A model generated the notes under the pieces. That model ran no database searches and was not told the DNA's origin. It worked only from the letters and a program-made list of their open reading frames with translations. This document shows, one piece after another, positions 16,033 through 25,311 of a DNA stretch of 64,000 bases. The stretch lies in the NCBI GenBank assembly GCA_025210655.1, contig JAOARG010000035.1, positions 124,001 through 188,000 on the forward strand, in the 5' to 3' direction. A program made the position numbers and the translations under genes. The stretch's first letter is position 1. Each line of letters starts with the position of its first letter. Origin of the DNA: Bacillota bacterium (GTDB taxonomy: Bacteria; Bacillota; Clostridia; Peptostreptococcales; Acidaminobacteraceae).

Positions 16033-17022
16033 ATGTCGAACAATGAGTACTATCACATTTTTGAAAGGGCCCAGAGGCTTGAAAGGGCAGGTAATGACGA
16101 TAAAGCCCTAGAGCTATACTTAGAAATACATGAGAATTATCAGCCAAACTTATCTCAAGCTTATGAGAGACCAGCTATAATATTAGAAAAAAAGAGAAGA
16201 TATGATGAGGCTATTGATATGTGTGAGAAGGCAATATCTATGATAGAAAAGGATATTGTAGCTGGTTCAACAGAAAAATTTCACTCTAGGATTGAAAAAA
16301 TAAAGTTAAAGCAAAATAAGTCTACTCCTATTAAGGAGAAAGAGAGAATTAAGTTTAGGATTAGTCTATATCAAATATTATCAGCAATAATACTAATTGC
16401 ATCATATATAATTTCTAGGATGACAAATTGGGTGGTTTTTCCTATAGTCTTCTTATTGTGGTTTTACTATAAGCCTCTTATTGCACTTTTGAAGGATAGA
16501 TCTTTGAGGAACATCCTTAAGAGTGGTGGAATGTTTTTAATTGGTTTTGTAGTTTTTATGGGAATGATTATGTTTCTTCCTAGAAACACACATTTTGATG
16601 ATTTATACATAGATTTTTCAACCATGTATAGTGATCAGGAAAAAGTAGATAGGGTATATCAGGAAGAAGAATTTCAAGATTTGCCAAAGATTAAAGAAGA
16701 TTACATTGTAGCATCGACTAGGGAAATTATTTTAGAAGAAGTGGTAGAAGATGCTTATATAAGTGTGTATAACGATACAGTTGTATTTGCAATAAAAACT
16801 TTGCCTGATACCAGTGTTAAGGCATCTAAGGAGCTGGCTTTAGACTATATTAAAAGCCTTGCCAAGATGATGCGAAATGAAGGATTGTCAGGTCCTTTTG
16901 AGGGTTATCTTGGTGAATTATATGATTATTATAATATTATTGTTGCTGTCGGGTATGACAAAGATAATATTTATGCCCAAGGTAAAAAAGAAAAAAAGAC
17001 TAATAGAATTACTTGGGAATAA
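16033..17022 (+). CDS. TPR-like membrane protein of unknown function
   Basis: The 329-residue protein is not assignable to a named family. Residues about 1-90 look like helical TPR repeats (AQRLERAGNDDKALELYLEI, then KKRRYDEAIDMCEKAI). Three hydrophobic segments follow at about 110-185, then a polar region of about 140 residues probably outside the membrane. This predicts a cytoplasmic interaction domain tethered to an extracellular domain. GTGGGGG lies before ATG 16033, and the gene is likely co-transcribed with the LiaF-like gene. Confidence 0.65.
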   Translation: MSNNEYYHIFERAQRLERAGNDDKALELYLEIHENYQPNLSQAYERPAIILEKKRRYDEAIDMCEKAISMIEKDIVAGSTEKFHSRIEKIKLKQNKSTPIKEKERIKFRISLYQILSAIILIASYIISRMTNWVVFPIVFLLWFYYKPLIALLKDRSLRNILKSGGMFLIGFVVFMGMIMFLPRNTHFDDLYIDFSTMYSDQEKVDRVYQEEEFQDLPKIKEDYIVASTREIILEEVVEDAYISVYNDTVVFAIKTLPDTSVKASKELALDYIKSLAKMMRNEGLSGPFEGYLGELYDYYNIIVAVGYDKDNIYAQGKKEKKTNRITWE

Positions 17023-17091
17023 CAATTAAATAGTTGAAATTACAGGTCAGTAAGAGTGTTGTTAAAAATTTAACTTTCCTATTTTTTAATC

Positions 17092-17120
17092 TTGACAAGT
17101 TTACTAGGGTATATTATACT
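17092..17120 (+). promoter_or_regulatory. Promoter of the isc operon
   Basis: TTGACA (17092-17097), exactly 17 nt, then TATACT (17115-17120). It is about 50 nt before iscR. Confidence 0.8.
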
Positions 17121-17132
17121 GAAGTAGAAATA

Positions 17133-17151
17133 TCCAAGTGATTTGCTTGGA
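17133..17151. promoter_or_regulatory. Inverted repeat at the iscR transcription start
   Basis: TCCAAG and CTTGGA flank a 7-nt spacer just downstream of the -10. The position suits a repressor operator, possibly IscR autoregulation, but no known consensus was tested. Confidence 0.45.
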
Positions 17152-17171
17152 ATTAAAAAAGGGGTGTTAAT

Positions 17172-17606
17172 ATGAGACTATCTACAAAGGGTAGATACGG
17201 TCTAAAAGCAATGTTCGAGCTGGCCTTAAGTTATGGGTCGGGACCTGTATCCCTTTCAGTGGTATCAGAAAAACAGAATATTTCGGTTAACTATTTGGAA
17301 CAATTAATTGCTCCCCTGAGAAAAGCTGGTTTTGTAAAAAGTGTCAGAGGGGCTCAAGGTGGATACCTATTGGCCAAAGATCCTAGCGAAATAAGCGTAG
17401 GAGATATACTAAAAACTTTAGAAGGACCATTATCACCTTCTGAATGTATAGAGAATGATAAATGCAGTAATAAAGAGCAATGTGTAACAAAGTTTGTGTG
17501 GGAAAAGATTAGAGATAGTATAAACGATGTGGTAGATGGAATTACTCTAAAAGATATGATTGACGACCACAATAAGATGGCAAGAAGTGATATGTATTAT
17601 ATATAG
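17172..17606 (+). CDS. iscR: Rrf2-family regulator IscR
   Basis: The 144-residue Rrf2 protein has an N-terminal winged helix (MRLSTKGRYGLKAMFELAL and the recognition region NISVNYLEQLI). It has three cysteines spaced as CIENDKC-x5-C near residues 95-107, the usual [2Fe-2S] ligands of IscR. IscR senses Fe-S status and represses isc genes. It is directly followed by iscS and iscU. CymR, its cysteine-sensing relative, lacks these cysteines. Confidence 0.9.
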   Translation: MRLSTKGRYGLKAMFELALSYGSGPVSLSVVSEKQNISVNYLEQLIAPLRKAGFVKSVRGAQGGYLLAKDPSEISVGDILKTLEGPLSPSECIENDKCSNKEQCVTKFVWEKIRDSINDVVDGITLKDMIDDHNKMARSDMYYI

Positions 17607-17628
17607 GTAAAGTAGGAGGGAATTAGAT

Positions 17629-18810
17629 ATGAAAAGAATATATTTGGATTACGCAGCTACAACACCGACTAAACAAGAGGTAGTAGACGCAATGTTACCT
17701 TATTTCACAGAACATTATGGAAACCCATCTAGTGTTCATAAGTTTGGTAGAGATAATAAGGTTGTTGTAAATAATGCTAGAAAAACAATTGCAGATACAA
17801 TGAATGCTGAAGTAGAAGAATTTTACTTTACTGCTGGTGGAACAGAGTCAGATAACTGGGCTTTAAGGGGTGTAATGAAAGCCAACAGCAAAAAAGGTAA
17901 TCATTTAATTACTTCTAAAATTGAGCATCACGGAATTCTTCATTGTTGTAATGAAATGGAGAAAGAAGGATATAAGGTTACATACCTTGATGTTGACAGT
18001 GATGGAAAAATTAATCTTAAAGAATTAGAAGAAGCAATTACTGATGAAACTGTTTTAATTTCTATAATGTTTGCAAATAATGAAATTGGTACAATTCAAG
18101 ATGTTAAGGCAATTGGAGATATTGCTAAAAAGCATAATGTATTTTTCCATACAGATGCAGTGCAAGCTTTTGGAAATGTAAGAATAGATGTTAAGGAAAT
18201 GAATATTGATCTTATGAGTATTTCAGGTCATAAGATATTTGGTCCTAAAGGTATTGGTGGACTGTATATTAGAAAAGGAGTTCCTATTAAGAATTTTGTT
18301 GAAGGTGGAGCTCAGGAAAGAAAGAGAAGAGCCGGTACTGAAAATGTTCCAGGTATCGTTGGTTTTGCAAAAGCAGCGGAACTGATTTATGCTGATTTTG
18401 ATAATCATGTAAATCACTTAATGAAATTAAGAGATAAATTGATTTCTAGAGTTGAAAATGAGTTTGAATATGTTAAACTTAATGGACATAGAACTGATAG
18501 ACTTCCAGGTAATGTTAATATCAGTTTTGAGTTTATAGAAGGGGAAGCATTATTATTAAGTCTTGATATAGCAGGTGTTGCAGGATCTAGTGGATCTGCT
18601 TGTACTTCAGGATCTCTTGATCCGTCACATGTTCTTATGGGAATTGGACTTACACATGAAATTGCCCATGGATCATTAAGACTTACTATGGGGGATGTTA
18701 CTACAGAGGAAGATATTGATTATACTGTAGATAAATTAAAGGAAATTGTCGATAGATTAAGATCTATGTCACCATTATTTGAAAGTGTTACTAAGGGAGG
18801 AAAAGCATAA
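17629..18810 (+). CDS. iscS: Cysteine desulfurase IscS
   Basis: This 393-residue class-V PLP aminotransferase moves sulfur from cysteine to Fe-S scaffold and tRNA-thiolation partners. It has the PLP lysine K202 (SISGHKIFGPKG) and catalytic Cys at 325 in the long loop SSGSACTSGS, characteristic of the IscS/NifS group. GGAGGG precedes the ATG. It overlaps iscU by one base (stop/start TAATG), and MnmA, another sulfur acceptor, is encoded nearby. Confidence 0.95.
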   Translation: MKRIYLDYAATTPTKQEVVDAMLPYFTEHYGNPSSVHKFGRDNKVVVNNARKTIADTMNAEVEEFYFTAGGTESDNWALRGVMKANSKKGNHLITSKIEHHGILHCCNEMEKEGYKVTYLDVDSDGKINLKELEEAITDETVLISIMFANNEIGTIQDVKAIGDIAKKHNVFFHTDAVQAFGNVRIDVKEMNIDLMSISGHKIFGPKGIGGLYIRKGVPIKNFVEGGAQERKRRAGTENVPGIVGFAKAAELIYADFDNHVNHLMKLRDKLISRVENEFEYVKLNGHRTDRLPGNVNISFEFIEGEALLLSLDIAGVAGSSGSACTSGSLDPSHVLMGIGLTHEIAHGSLRLTMGDVTTEEDIDYTVDKLKEIVDRLRSMSPLFESVTKGGKA

Positions 18811-19232
18811 TGTATAATGAAAGAGTAATGGATCATTTTACTAATCCGAGAAACGTTGGGGAAATTGAAAACGCAGACGGTGTAGGTCAAGTTGGTAATG
18901 TTAAGTGTGGGGATATCATGAAGATATACCTTAAAATAGATGATGAAGTGATTACAGATGTTAAATTCAAAACTTTTGGATGCGGATCTGCAATAGCATC
19001 AAGTAGTATGGCTACAGAAATGATTCTTGGAAAGACAGTTAAGTTTGCACTTAACCTGACTAATCAAGATGTTCTTCAAGAACTAGGTGGATTACCAGCT
19101 GTTAAGGTACATTGTTCAGTTCTTGCTGAACAAGCAATTAAAGCAGCAATTTATAACTATGCTCAAGAGAACAACAAAGTGTACGAAGAACTTGAAGGAT
19201 TTGATCCTGATGATTTAGAGCACGAGCACTAG
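18810..19232 (+). CDS. iscU: Fe-S scaffold protein IscU/NifU-like
   Basis: The 140-residue scaffold has the three conserved ligand cysteines: C33 (GNVKCGD), C58 (FGCGSA) and C102 (VHCSVLAEQA). C33 is followed by Asp, and the Cys-Ser after His at 101 is typical of the IscU branch. It assembles [2Fe-2S] clusters using sulfur from IscS. The C-terminal acidic tail ends in His-Glu-His. The start overlaps the iscS stop, indicating coupled translation. Confidence 0.94.
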   Translation: MYNERVMDHFTNPRNVGEIENADGVGQVGNVKCGDIMKIYLKIDDEVITDVKFKTFGCGSAIASSSMATEMILGKTVKFALNLTNQDVLQELGGLPAVKVHCSVLAEQAIKAAIYNYAQENNKVYEELEGFDPDDLEHEH

Positions 19233-19259
19233 AAATAAATGTTATGTTATTTAACATTT

Positions 19260-19408
19260 GCCTAATGGTGGCCTAACGGTTGCCTAAGGTAGCCTAATAT
19301 AGTAAAATAAATTTAACATAAAATCTCTAGAAGCGGTTTAGCGTTTCTGGAGATTTTTAAATGTTTACAATATTAGGCAACATTAGGCAATGTTAGGCAA
19401 TATTAGGC
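19260..19408. repeat. GCCTAA/TTAGGC inverted array, copy B
   Basis: Four GCCTAA units start at 19260, 19271, 19282 and 19292. Four TTAGGC units start at 19373, 19383, 19393 and 19403. Left arm spacing is 10-11 bp and right arm exactly 10 bp. The 75-nt centre carries the iscU terminator and is unrelated to the centre of copy A, although the left arms share a long identical stretch around GTGGCCTAACGGTTGCC. Confidence 0.92.
19321..19358 (+). terminator. isc operon terminator nested inside array copy B
   Basis: A 15-bp stem (19321-19335 with 19342-19356, two G-T pairs) with a 6-nt loop ends in TTTTT. It lies between the two arms of the GCCTAA array. Confidence 0.88.
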
Positions 19409-19447
19409 AGTAGTATTGAAGTATATACTAGGTGAGTGGAGGTATTT

Positions 19448-20554
19448 ATGTCAGAGACTTTAGATAAAAAGAAAGTTGTAGTTGGAATGAGTGGAGGAGT
19501 TGACAGTACCGTTGCTGTTAAGGTTCTCTTAGATCAAGGATACGAAGTTATTGGTGTTACCATGAAGCTTTGGGACGATGAAAGTGAAAACTACATCATG
19601 GAAGAAGGGGGATGTTGTTCCCTATCATCTGTTGAAGATGCAAGAAGAGTAGCGTCAGAAATGGGTGTTCCTTTTTATGTTAGTAATATGAAAAAGGAAT
19701 TTAAAGACAAGGTAATAGATTATTTTATTGATGAATATAAAAAAGGTAGAACGCCAAACCCTTGTATAGCTTGTAACAAGTACATGAAATTTGATGATCT
19801 ACTAAATTTAGCAAAAAAACTTGGGGCATACTATGTTGCTACTGGTCACTATGCAAAAAGGTATTATGATGAGGAATCTGATAGATATATTTTAGAAAGA
19901 TCAAAATCTGATAGAAAAGACCAGACCTACGCACTTTACAATATTACCCAGGAGCAATTAAAGCATACTTTATTTCCATTAGGTGATTTTGAAAGCAAAG
20001 AAGATGTTAGAAAAGTGGCTGAAGAACTAGATCTTGTTATTGCCAATAAGCCTGATTCACAAGAAATTTGTTTTATTCCTGATGATGATTATCCAAGATT
20101 CCTTGAGGAAAATATGGATACAAAGGTTAAGGCAGGTAACTTCGTTGACACTAAGGGTAATGTCTTAGGTAAACATAAGGGGATTATTTATTATACAATT
20201 GGTCAAAGAAAAGGTTTGGGTATAACTTTTGGAAAACCAATGTATGTAGTTGAGATAAAGGCTTCAACTAATGAAGTAGTTTTAGGTGATAATAAAGAAG
20301 TTTTCTCTTCTGGTCTTATAGCAGATGATTTTAATGGTATTTTAATTGATGCTTTTGATAAGGAATACAAGTGTAAGGCTAAAATAAGATATAGTGCAAA
20401 AGAAGCGGATTGCACAGTAATTCCTTTAAACGACGGAAAAATTAAGGTAATGTTTGAAGATATGCAAAGAGCGATTACTCCTGGACAATCAGTTGTAATG
20501 TATAAGGACAACAAAGTAGTTGGTGGGGCAATAATAGTTGCAAAGATAGATTAA
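19448..20554 (+). CDS. mnmA: tRNA-specific 2-thiouridylase MnmA
   Basis: MnmA thiolates U34 of tRNA-Lys, -Glu and -Gln using sulfur from a desulfurase relay. The 368-residue protein has the PP-loop [10 protein letters not shown] near residue 12 and the catalytic cysteines in [12 protein letters not shown] and [11 protein letters not shown]. The tRNA-contact [15 protein letters not shown] is also present. ATG 19448 follows GGAGG by 6 nt; GTG 19436 lies upstream of that RBS. It is separated from iscU by repeat copy B, so it probably has its own transcription signals. Confidence 0.94.
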   Translation: MSETLDKKKVVVGMSGGVDSTVAVKVLLDQGYEVIGVTMKLWDDESENYIMEEGGCCSLSSVEDARRVASEMGVPFYVSNMKKEFKDKVIDYFIDEYKKGRTPNPCIACNKYMKFDDLLNLAKKLGAYYVATGHYAKRYYDEESDRYILERSKSDRKDQTYALYNITQEQLKHTLFPLGDFESKEDVRKVAEELDLVIANKPDSQEICFIPDDDYPRFLEENMDTKVKAGNFVDTKGNVLGKHKGIIYYTIGQRKGLGITFGKPMYVVEIKASTNEVVLGDNKEVFSSGLIADDFNGILIDAFDKEYKCKAKIRYSAKEADCTVIPLNDGKIKVMFEDMQRAITPGQSVVMYKDNKVVGGAIIVAKID

Positions 20555-20583
20555 AAAATATGTGGCAATGAAGTGGTGACATA

Positions 20584-20592
20584 TGTTATAAT
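20584..20592 (+). promoter_or_regulatory. Extended -10 promoter of the alaS T-box leader
   Basis: TG-T-TATAAT. The -35 is weak (TGGCAA about 18 nt upstream). Confidence 0.5.
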
Positions 20593-20599
20593 ATAGTGA

Positions 20600-20807
20600 A
20601 TATTATAAAAACGATGATGGTGATAAGTAAGGAAGTTACAGAGAGGGATTGATGGTGAGAATATTCCAATACCTGAAGCAACACCTGAGTTTTAATTTTG
20701 AACTAATAGTAGAAATTAACGTTTGGTCCCGTTAGAGACTTGGATATAACCTTCGAGAGACTCAAAATAGAGTAAGTAGGGTGGTAACGCGGCAGAGTCG
20801 TCCCTAC
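20600..20807 (+). promoter_or_regulatory. T-box riboswitch, alanine type
   Basis: The leader contains the T-box core AGGGTGGTAACGCGG (20778-20792) and the partner GTCCCTAC just after it, giving the antiterminator GTAGGG/CCCTAC pairing. Stem I elements AGAGAGG and GGTGAGAA are visible. The candidate specifier is GCA at 20678-20680 within CTGAAGCAACACC, an alanine codon, matching alaS downstream. Uncharged tRNA-Ala would promote readthrough. The terminator is not obvious: TTCAA/TTGAA near 20808-20835 followed by a run of Ts is the best candidate. Confidence 0.9.
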
Positions 20808-20866
20808 ATTCAATATTATTTTGTATTTTTTGAAGGATTTTTTTATGTAAAAAATTGGAGGACAAT

Positions 20867-23503
20867 ATGATGAAAAAAATGGGTTTAAATGAAATAAGAA
20901 AGAGCTTCTTAGACTTTTTTGAGTCTAAAGGACATTATGTAGGGAAAAGTTATTCACTAGTACCAGAGAAAGATAAGTCTTTATTACTTATAAATGCAGG
21001 AATGGCACCTTTAAAAGATTTCTTCATGGGAAATGAAGTGCCACCTAATAATAGAATGGCAACTTGTCAGAAGTGTATTAGAACTGGAGATATAGAAAAT
21101 GTTGGTATCACATCAAGACATGCTACTTTCTTTGAAATGCTTGGTAACTTTTCATTTGGTGATTACTTTAAGACAGAAACAATTACTTGGGGATGGGAAT
21201 TTGTAACTGAAGTTTTGAAAATGCCACTTGATAAACTTTGGGTTACTGTTTATTTAGATGATGATGAGGCATATGATATATGGGCTAAGGAAATAGGCGT
21301 TTCTGAAGATAGAATAGTTAGATTAGGAAAAGAGGATAACTTCTGGGAAATCGGACAAGGCCCTTGTGGTCCATGTTCAGAGATATACTATGATAGGGGA
21401 GAAAAGTACGGATGTGACAACCCGGATTGTAAACCAGGTTGTGAGTGTGATAGATTTGTTGAATTCTGGAATCATGTATTTACTCAGTTTAATAAGGATG
21501 ACAAAGGAAATTATAATCCATTAGAAAATCCAAATATTGATACTGGAATGGGACTTGAAAGAGTTGCATGCCTAATGCAAAATGTTGAATCTATTTTCGA
21601 GATTGACACAATCAAGTATATATTAGATCACGTATGTGAACTTACAGGTAAAACATATGGTGATAATGATAAAGAGACGATTTCACTTAGAATTATAACT
21701 GATCACATTAGAGCTGTTTCCTTCATGGTTGGTGATGGTATATTACCGAATAACGAAGGAAGAGGATATGTCCTAAGAAGACTACTTAGAAGAGCTGCAA
21801 GACATGGTAAGCTTATGGGTGTTAAGGATGGTTTCTTATATAAACTTGTTGATAGCGTAATTAAGGTATCAGGAGAGGCTTATCCTGTATTAGTTGAGAA
21901 AGAAAGTTATATTAAAAAAGTAATTAAAAATGAAGAGGATAGATTCCAGCAAACTATTGATCAAGGACTTGATATTCTTAATAATTACCTTGAAGTTTTA
22001 AAGGCTAAAGGTAAGAATGAAGTAAGTGGAGAGATGGCATTCAAGCTGTATGACACTTATGGTTTCCCTATCGATCTTACTTCAGAAATTGCTGAAGAAA
22101 AAGGATTCAGTATTGACATGGATAAGTTTGAAAAGGAAATGGAAAGTCAGAGAGAGAGAGCTAGAAATGCTAGAGGAAATGGCGATGAGTTAGGTTGGGA
22201 AGACAGTGTTCTAAGTAGCATTGACAGTTCAAAAACTAGTAAGTTTGTTGGATACACTGATCTAGATTCAACGGTTAAAATTATGAACATAGTAGTAAAT
22301 CATGAACTTGCTGAGGAAGCTGTAGCTGGGGAAGAAGTAGTATTAATTCTTGATAAGACTCCTTTCTATGCAGAAAGCGGTGGACAAACTGGTGATAGAG
22401 GTACTCTTGCTTCAGAAGGAGCAAAGGTAGAAATCACAAATACTACAAAAGGAAACAATGGTCTTTTCCTTCACCACGGAAAAGTTGTAGAAGGTACAGT
22501 AGAAGTTTCTTCTGAATATCAAGCTTCAGTATATAATGATATAAGAATGGATATAGCAAGAAATCACACAGCTACTCACTTACTTCACAAGGCGCTTAAA
22601 TTAGTTGTTGGTGATCATGTAAATCAGGCTGGTTCTCTAGTTGAAAAAGATAGATTAAGATTTGACTTTACACACTTTGAAGGTCTTACTTCTGAGGAAA
22701 TTTTAAAAGTGGAATCCATAGTAAATGATAGTGTATTTAGATCATTATCAGTAGATGTTGAAGAGATGAAAATTGAGGATGCAAAGAAAAAAGGGGCAAC
22801 TGCCTTATTTGGTGAAAAGTATTCTGACAATGTAAGGGTTGTTACTGTAGGTGACTTCAGTATTGAACTTTGTGGAGGTACTCATCTTGCTAATACATCA
22901 CAAGTAGGTATGTTCAAAATCGTTTCTGAAGCTGGTGTTGCTTCAGGTGTTAGAAGAATTGAAGCGATTACAGGTAGATATGTATATGATTATATGTTGG
23001 AAAATGATAAAAAGATTAATAATGTAGCTACATTATTAAAAACTAAGAAATCTGATATAGAAAAGAGAATCCAAGTATTAAATGATGATTTAAGAAATCT
23101 TGGGAAAGAGCTGGATGCTATAAAGAGAGAGCAAGCTAGTGGAGAACTTGACTCATTACTAGACAATATTAAGAAAATAGGTAAGTTTAATCTTGTATCT
23201 GGCAAATTCCAAGGCATGGATATGAATACACTTAGAGAAATGGGAGATAAATTAAAGGATAAGGTTGAAGACTCAGTAGTTGTATTATCATGCTATGATG
23301 ATTCTAAAGTAAACTTTATCGTAATGGCATCAGAAAATGCTGTTAAAAATGGAGCACATTCAGGTAACTTAATTAGAGAAGTAGCAAAGGTTGCTGGTGG
23401 AGGCGGCGGTGGTCGTCCTAACATGGCACAAGCAGGTGGAAAAGACCCTAATAAAGTTGATGATGCACTTCTTAAAGCTGAAGAAATATTATTACAAATT
23501 TAA
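20867..23503 (+). CDS. alaS: Alanyl-tRNA synthetase
   Basis: The 878-residue class II synthetase has the catalytic core (ETFEMLGNFSFGDYF-like motif 2 region; DTGMGLERVA motif 3), the editing domain with HTATHLLH and CGGTH zinc ligands, and a C-terminal C-Ala segment ending with GGGGGGRPNMAQAGG. Two tRNA-binding coiled-coil stretches lie around residues 720-770. The start is ATG 20867, 6 nt after GGAGG; TTG 20855 precedes that RBS. A cysteine-rich insert (GCDNPDCKPGCEC) in the catalytic domain is common in clostridial AlaRS. Confidence 0.96.
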   Translation: MMKKMGLNEIRKSFLDFFESKGHYVGKSYSLVPEKDKSLLLINAGMAPLKDFFMGNEVPPNNRMATCQKCIRTGDIENVGITSRHATFFEMLGNFSFGDYFKTETITWGWEFVTEVLKMPLDKLWVTVYLDDDEAYDIWAKEIGVSEDRIVRLGKEDNFWEIGQGPCGPCSEIYYDRGEKYGCDNPDCKPGCECDRFVEFWNHVFTQFNKDDKGNYNPLENPNIDTGMGLERVACLMQNVESIFEIDTIKYILDHVCELTGKTYGDNDKETISLRIITDHIRAVSFMVGDGILPNNEGRGYVLRRLLRRAARHGKLMGVKDGFLYKLVDSVIKVSGEAYPVLVEKESYIKKVIKNEEDRFQQTIDQGLDILNNYLEVLKAKGKNEVSGEMAFKLYDTYGFPIDLTSEIAEEKGFSIDMDKFEKEMESQRERARNARGNGDELGWEDSVLSSIDSSKTSKFVGYTDLDSTVKIMNIVVNHELAEEAVAGEEVVLILDKTPFYAESGGQTGDRGTLASEGAKVEITNTTKGNNGLFLHHGKVVEGTVEVSSEYQASVYNDIRMDIARNHTATHLLHKALKLVVGDHVNQAGSLVEKDRLRFDFTHFEGLTSEEILKVESIVNDSVFRSLSVDVEEMKIEDAKKKGATALFGEKYSDNVRVVTVGDFSIELCGGTHLANTSQVGMFKIVSEAGVASGVRRIEAITGRYVYDYMLENDKKINNVATLLKTKKSDIEKRIQVLNDDLRNLGKELDAIKREQASGELDSLLDNIKKIGKFNLVSGKFQGMDMNTLREMGDKLKDKVEDSVVVLSCYDDSKVNFIVMASENAVKNGAHSGNLIREVAKVAGGGGGGRPNMAQAGGKDPNKVDDALLKAEEILLQI

Positions 23504-23526
23504 TATTTAAATAATGTTTTTAAGGG

Positions 23527-23563
23527 TATAATAGAATTAGCCGGCGATGATTATAGTCGCCGG
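23527..23563 (+). promoter_or_regulatory. Possible ireB promoter -10 and 5'-leader hairpin
   Basis: TATAAT (23527-23532) is followed at the expected start by CCGGCGA (23541-23547) pairing with TCGCCGG (23557-23563). The hairpin lacks a T-tract, so it is more likely a 5'-end stabilising stem than a terminator, although an alaS terminator is possible. Confidence 0.4.
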
Positions 23564-23613
23564 TTAAAATATAGATTAAGTTTCTGCTTATATGAGTTTA
23601 AGGAGGGTTATTT

Positions 23614-23868
23614 ATGTCAAACAATAATTTCACTACTAAATTTAATAACATCGAAAAAGAGAAAGATATCAACATCAAGGATACCCTAGAGTTAGTGTTC
23701 AACTCACTTGAAGAGAAAGGGTATAATCCAATTGATCAAATGGTTGGCTACCTTGTAAGTGGTGACCCAACTTATGTTACTAGCCATAATAATGCTAGAA
23801 GCAACATAAAAAAGCTTGAAAGGGATGAAATTGTCGAAGAGTTGTTGAAGAACTACTTAGGCAAATAA
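23614..23868 (+). CDS. ireB: IreB family regulatory phosphoprotein (UPF0297)
   Basis: The 84-residue protein matches IreB/YrzL, with the conserved [26 protein letters not shown] in its second half (about residues 46-71). In enterococci IreB is phosphorylated by the Ser/Thr kinase IreK and affects cephalosporin resistance. The position after alaS and before ruvX is conserved across Firmicutes. GGAGG lies 7 nt before ATG. Confidence 0.93.
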   Translation: MSNNNFTTKFNNIEKEKDINIKDTLELVFNSLEEKGYNPIDQMVGYLVSGDPTYVTSHNNARSNIKKLERDEIVEELLKNYLGK

Positions 23869-23869
23869 T

Positions 23870-24820
23870 ATGGAATACAATTTATTAGGTAATACAGGAA
23901 TAAAGGTTTCGAAAATTTGTTTTGGGGGTCTTACAGTGGGCCCCTTACAAAAAAAAATGAGTTTTAAAGAGGGCGGAGAGGTTATTCTCGAAGCCTTTAA
24001 TAATGGAATAAATTTCATTGATACAGCAGAATTATATAAAACTTATGGTCACATTAAATATGCACTTGATAATTTTAAAAGAGAGAATGTAGTAATCTCT
24101 ACAAAATCATATGCATATGATAGAGCTGGTGCTGAAAAAGCCCTTATGGATGCTCTAAAGGAGTTAAACACAGATTATATAGATGTATTTATGATGCATG
24201 AGCAAGAAAGTGAACATACTATACGTGGTCACTATGAAGCTCTTGAATACTATATGACAATGAAAGAAAAGGGATATATTAGATCAGTAGGTCTATCTAC
24301 CCACTGTGTTAATGGTGTACTTGGGGCAATGAAATATCCAGAAATAGAAGTCATTCACCCCATAATAAATAAAAATGGATTAGGTATTCAGGATGGTACT
24401 CTTGATGAAATGATATCTGCTACAAAGTCATTTAGGAAACAGGGCGGAGGAGTTTTTGCTATGAAACCCCTTGGTGGAGGGAATCTGATATCGAGTATTG
24501 ATGAATGTTTTGAATTTATTTTAAATCAGGATTATATTGATTCTTTTGCTATAGGTATGCAGTCTGTAGATGAAGTCCAGGATAATATTAATAGAATATT
24601 AGGAGTTAAGTCCCCAGAAGATTTAAAAAGTAGATTGATAAATAGCAATAGAGTTTTAAATATAGATGAATGGTGTATCGCATGTGGCGAGTGTGTTAAG
24701 CATTGTAGCCATGGTGCTTTAAAGATAAAAGACGATAAACTTCTTGTAGATAGAAATAAATGTGTTCTTTGTGGATATTGTAGTAGTTACTGTAAGGAGT
24801 TTGCAATAAAAATAATATAA
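23870..24820 (+). CDS. Aldo/keto reductase with two C-terminal 4Fe-4S clusters
   Basis: The first 265 residues are an aldo/keto reductase barrel: GNTGIKVSKICFGG, NFIDTAELY with Asp-Ala-Tyr of the tetrad, and MHEQES. The C-terminus carries a ferredoxin-like pair, C-IACGEC-VKHC and C-VLCGYC-SSYC. This architecture is common in anaerobes, but the substrate is generally unknown. The gene starts 1 nt after ireB and interrupts the usual ireB-ruvX adjacency. The barrel has no obvious defect. Confidence 0.85.
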   Translation: MEYNLLGNTGIKVSKICFGGLTVGPLQKKMSFKEGGEVILEAFNNGINFIDTAELYKTYGHIKYALDNFKRENVVISTKSYAYDRAGAEKALMDALKELNTDYIDVFMMHEQESEHTIRGHYEALEYYMTMKEKGYIRSVGLSTHCVNGVLGAMKYPEIEVIHPIINKNGLGIQDGTLDEMISATKSFRKQGGGVFAMKPLGGGNLISSIDECFEFILNQDYIDSFAIGMQSVDEVQDNINRILGVKSPEDLKSRLINSNRVLNIDEWCIACGECVKHCSHGALKIKDDKLLVDRNKCVLCGYCSSYCKEFAIKII

Positions 24821-24863
24821 GGTTGTTATGATTCAGTATAGGATCCATGACAAATGGTGAAAT

Positions 24864-25301
24864 ATGAGAATATTAGGATTAGATGTTGGAGACAAAACTA
24901 TAGGAATTGCCATTAATGATATGTTAAATATCACTGCTCAGGGGATTGAAACATATTTTAGGGTTAGTATGAAAGAAGATATCAAATATATTATCAAGAC
25001 CATTGTTGATAATAATATTGATACCCTTGTTATCGGTCTTCCTAAGAACATGAACGGAACTATAGGTTTTCAAGGGGAAAAAGTTCAGTCTTTTGTTAAA
25101 CAATTAGAAAAGAAAATTAAGTATAGTACTAATATAGATATAGAGAACTTACAAATAGTTATGTGGGATGAGAGATTATCTACAATGCAGGCTGAGAAGG
25201 TTCTTATGGATGGAAAAGTAAGAAGAGAAAATAGGAAAAAGTATATCGATAAGATTGCTGCTACGTTTATTTTGCAGTCTTATATGGATAGTATAAACTA
25301 G
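24864..25301 (+). CDS. ruvX: Holliday-junction resolvase-like protein (YqgF/RuvX)
   Basis: The 145-residue RNase H-fold protein has the catalytic-type aspartates in RILGLDVGDKTIGIA (residue 6 onwards) and MWDERLSTMQAEKVL, and the C-terminal DKIAATFILQSY. YqgF is linked to pre-16S rRNA maturation and possibly to DNA repair. The position between ireB and the DUF1292 gene is conserved. The start ATG is preceded by GGTGA only, a modest RBS. Confidence 0.92.
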   Translation: MRILGLDVGDKTIGIAINDMLNITAQGIETYFRVSMKEDIKYIIKTIVDNNIDTLVIGLPKNMNGTIGFQGEKVQSFVKQLEKKIKYSTNIDIENLQIVMWDERLSTMQAEKVLMDGKVRRENRKKYIDKIAATFILQSYMDSIN

Positions 25302-25311
25302 GAGGTAAATT

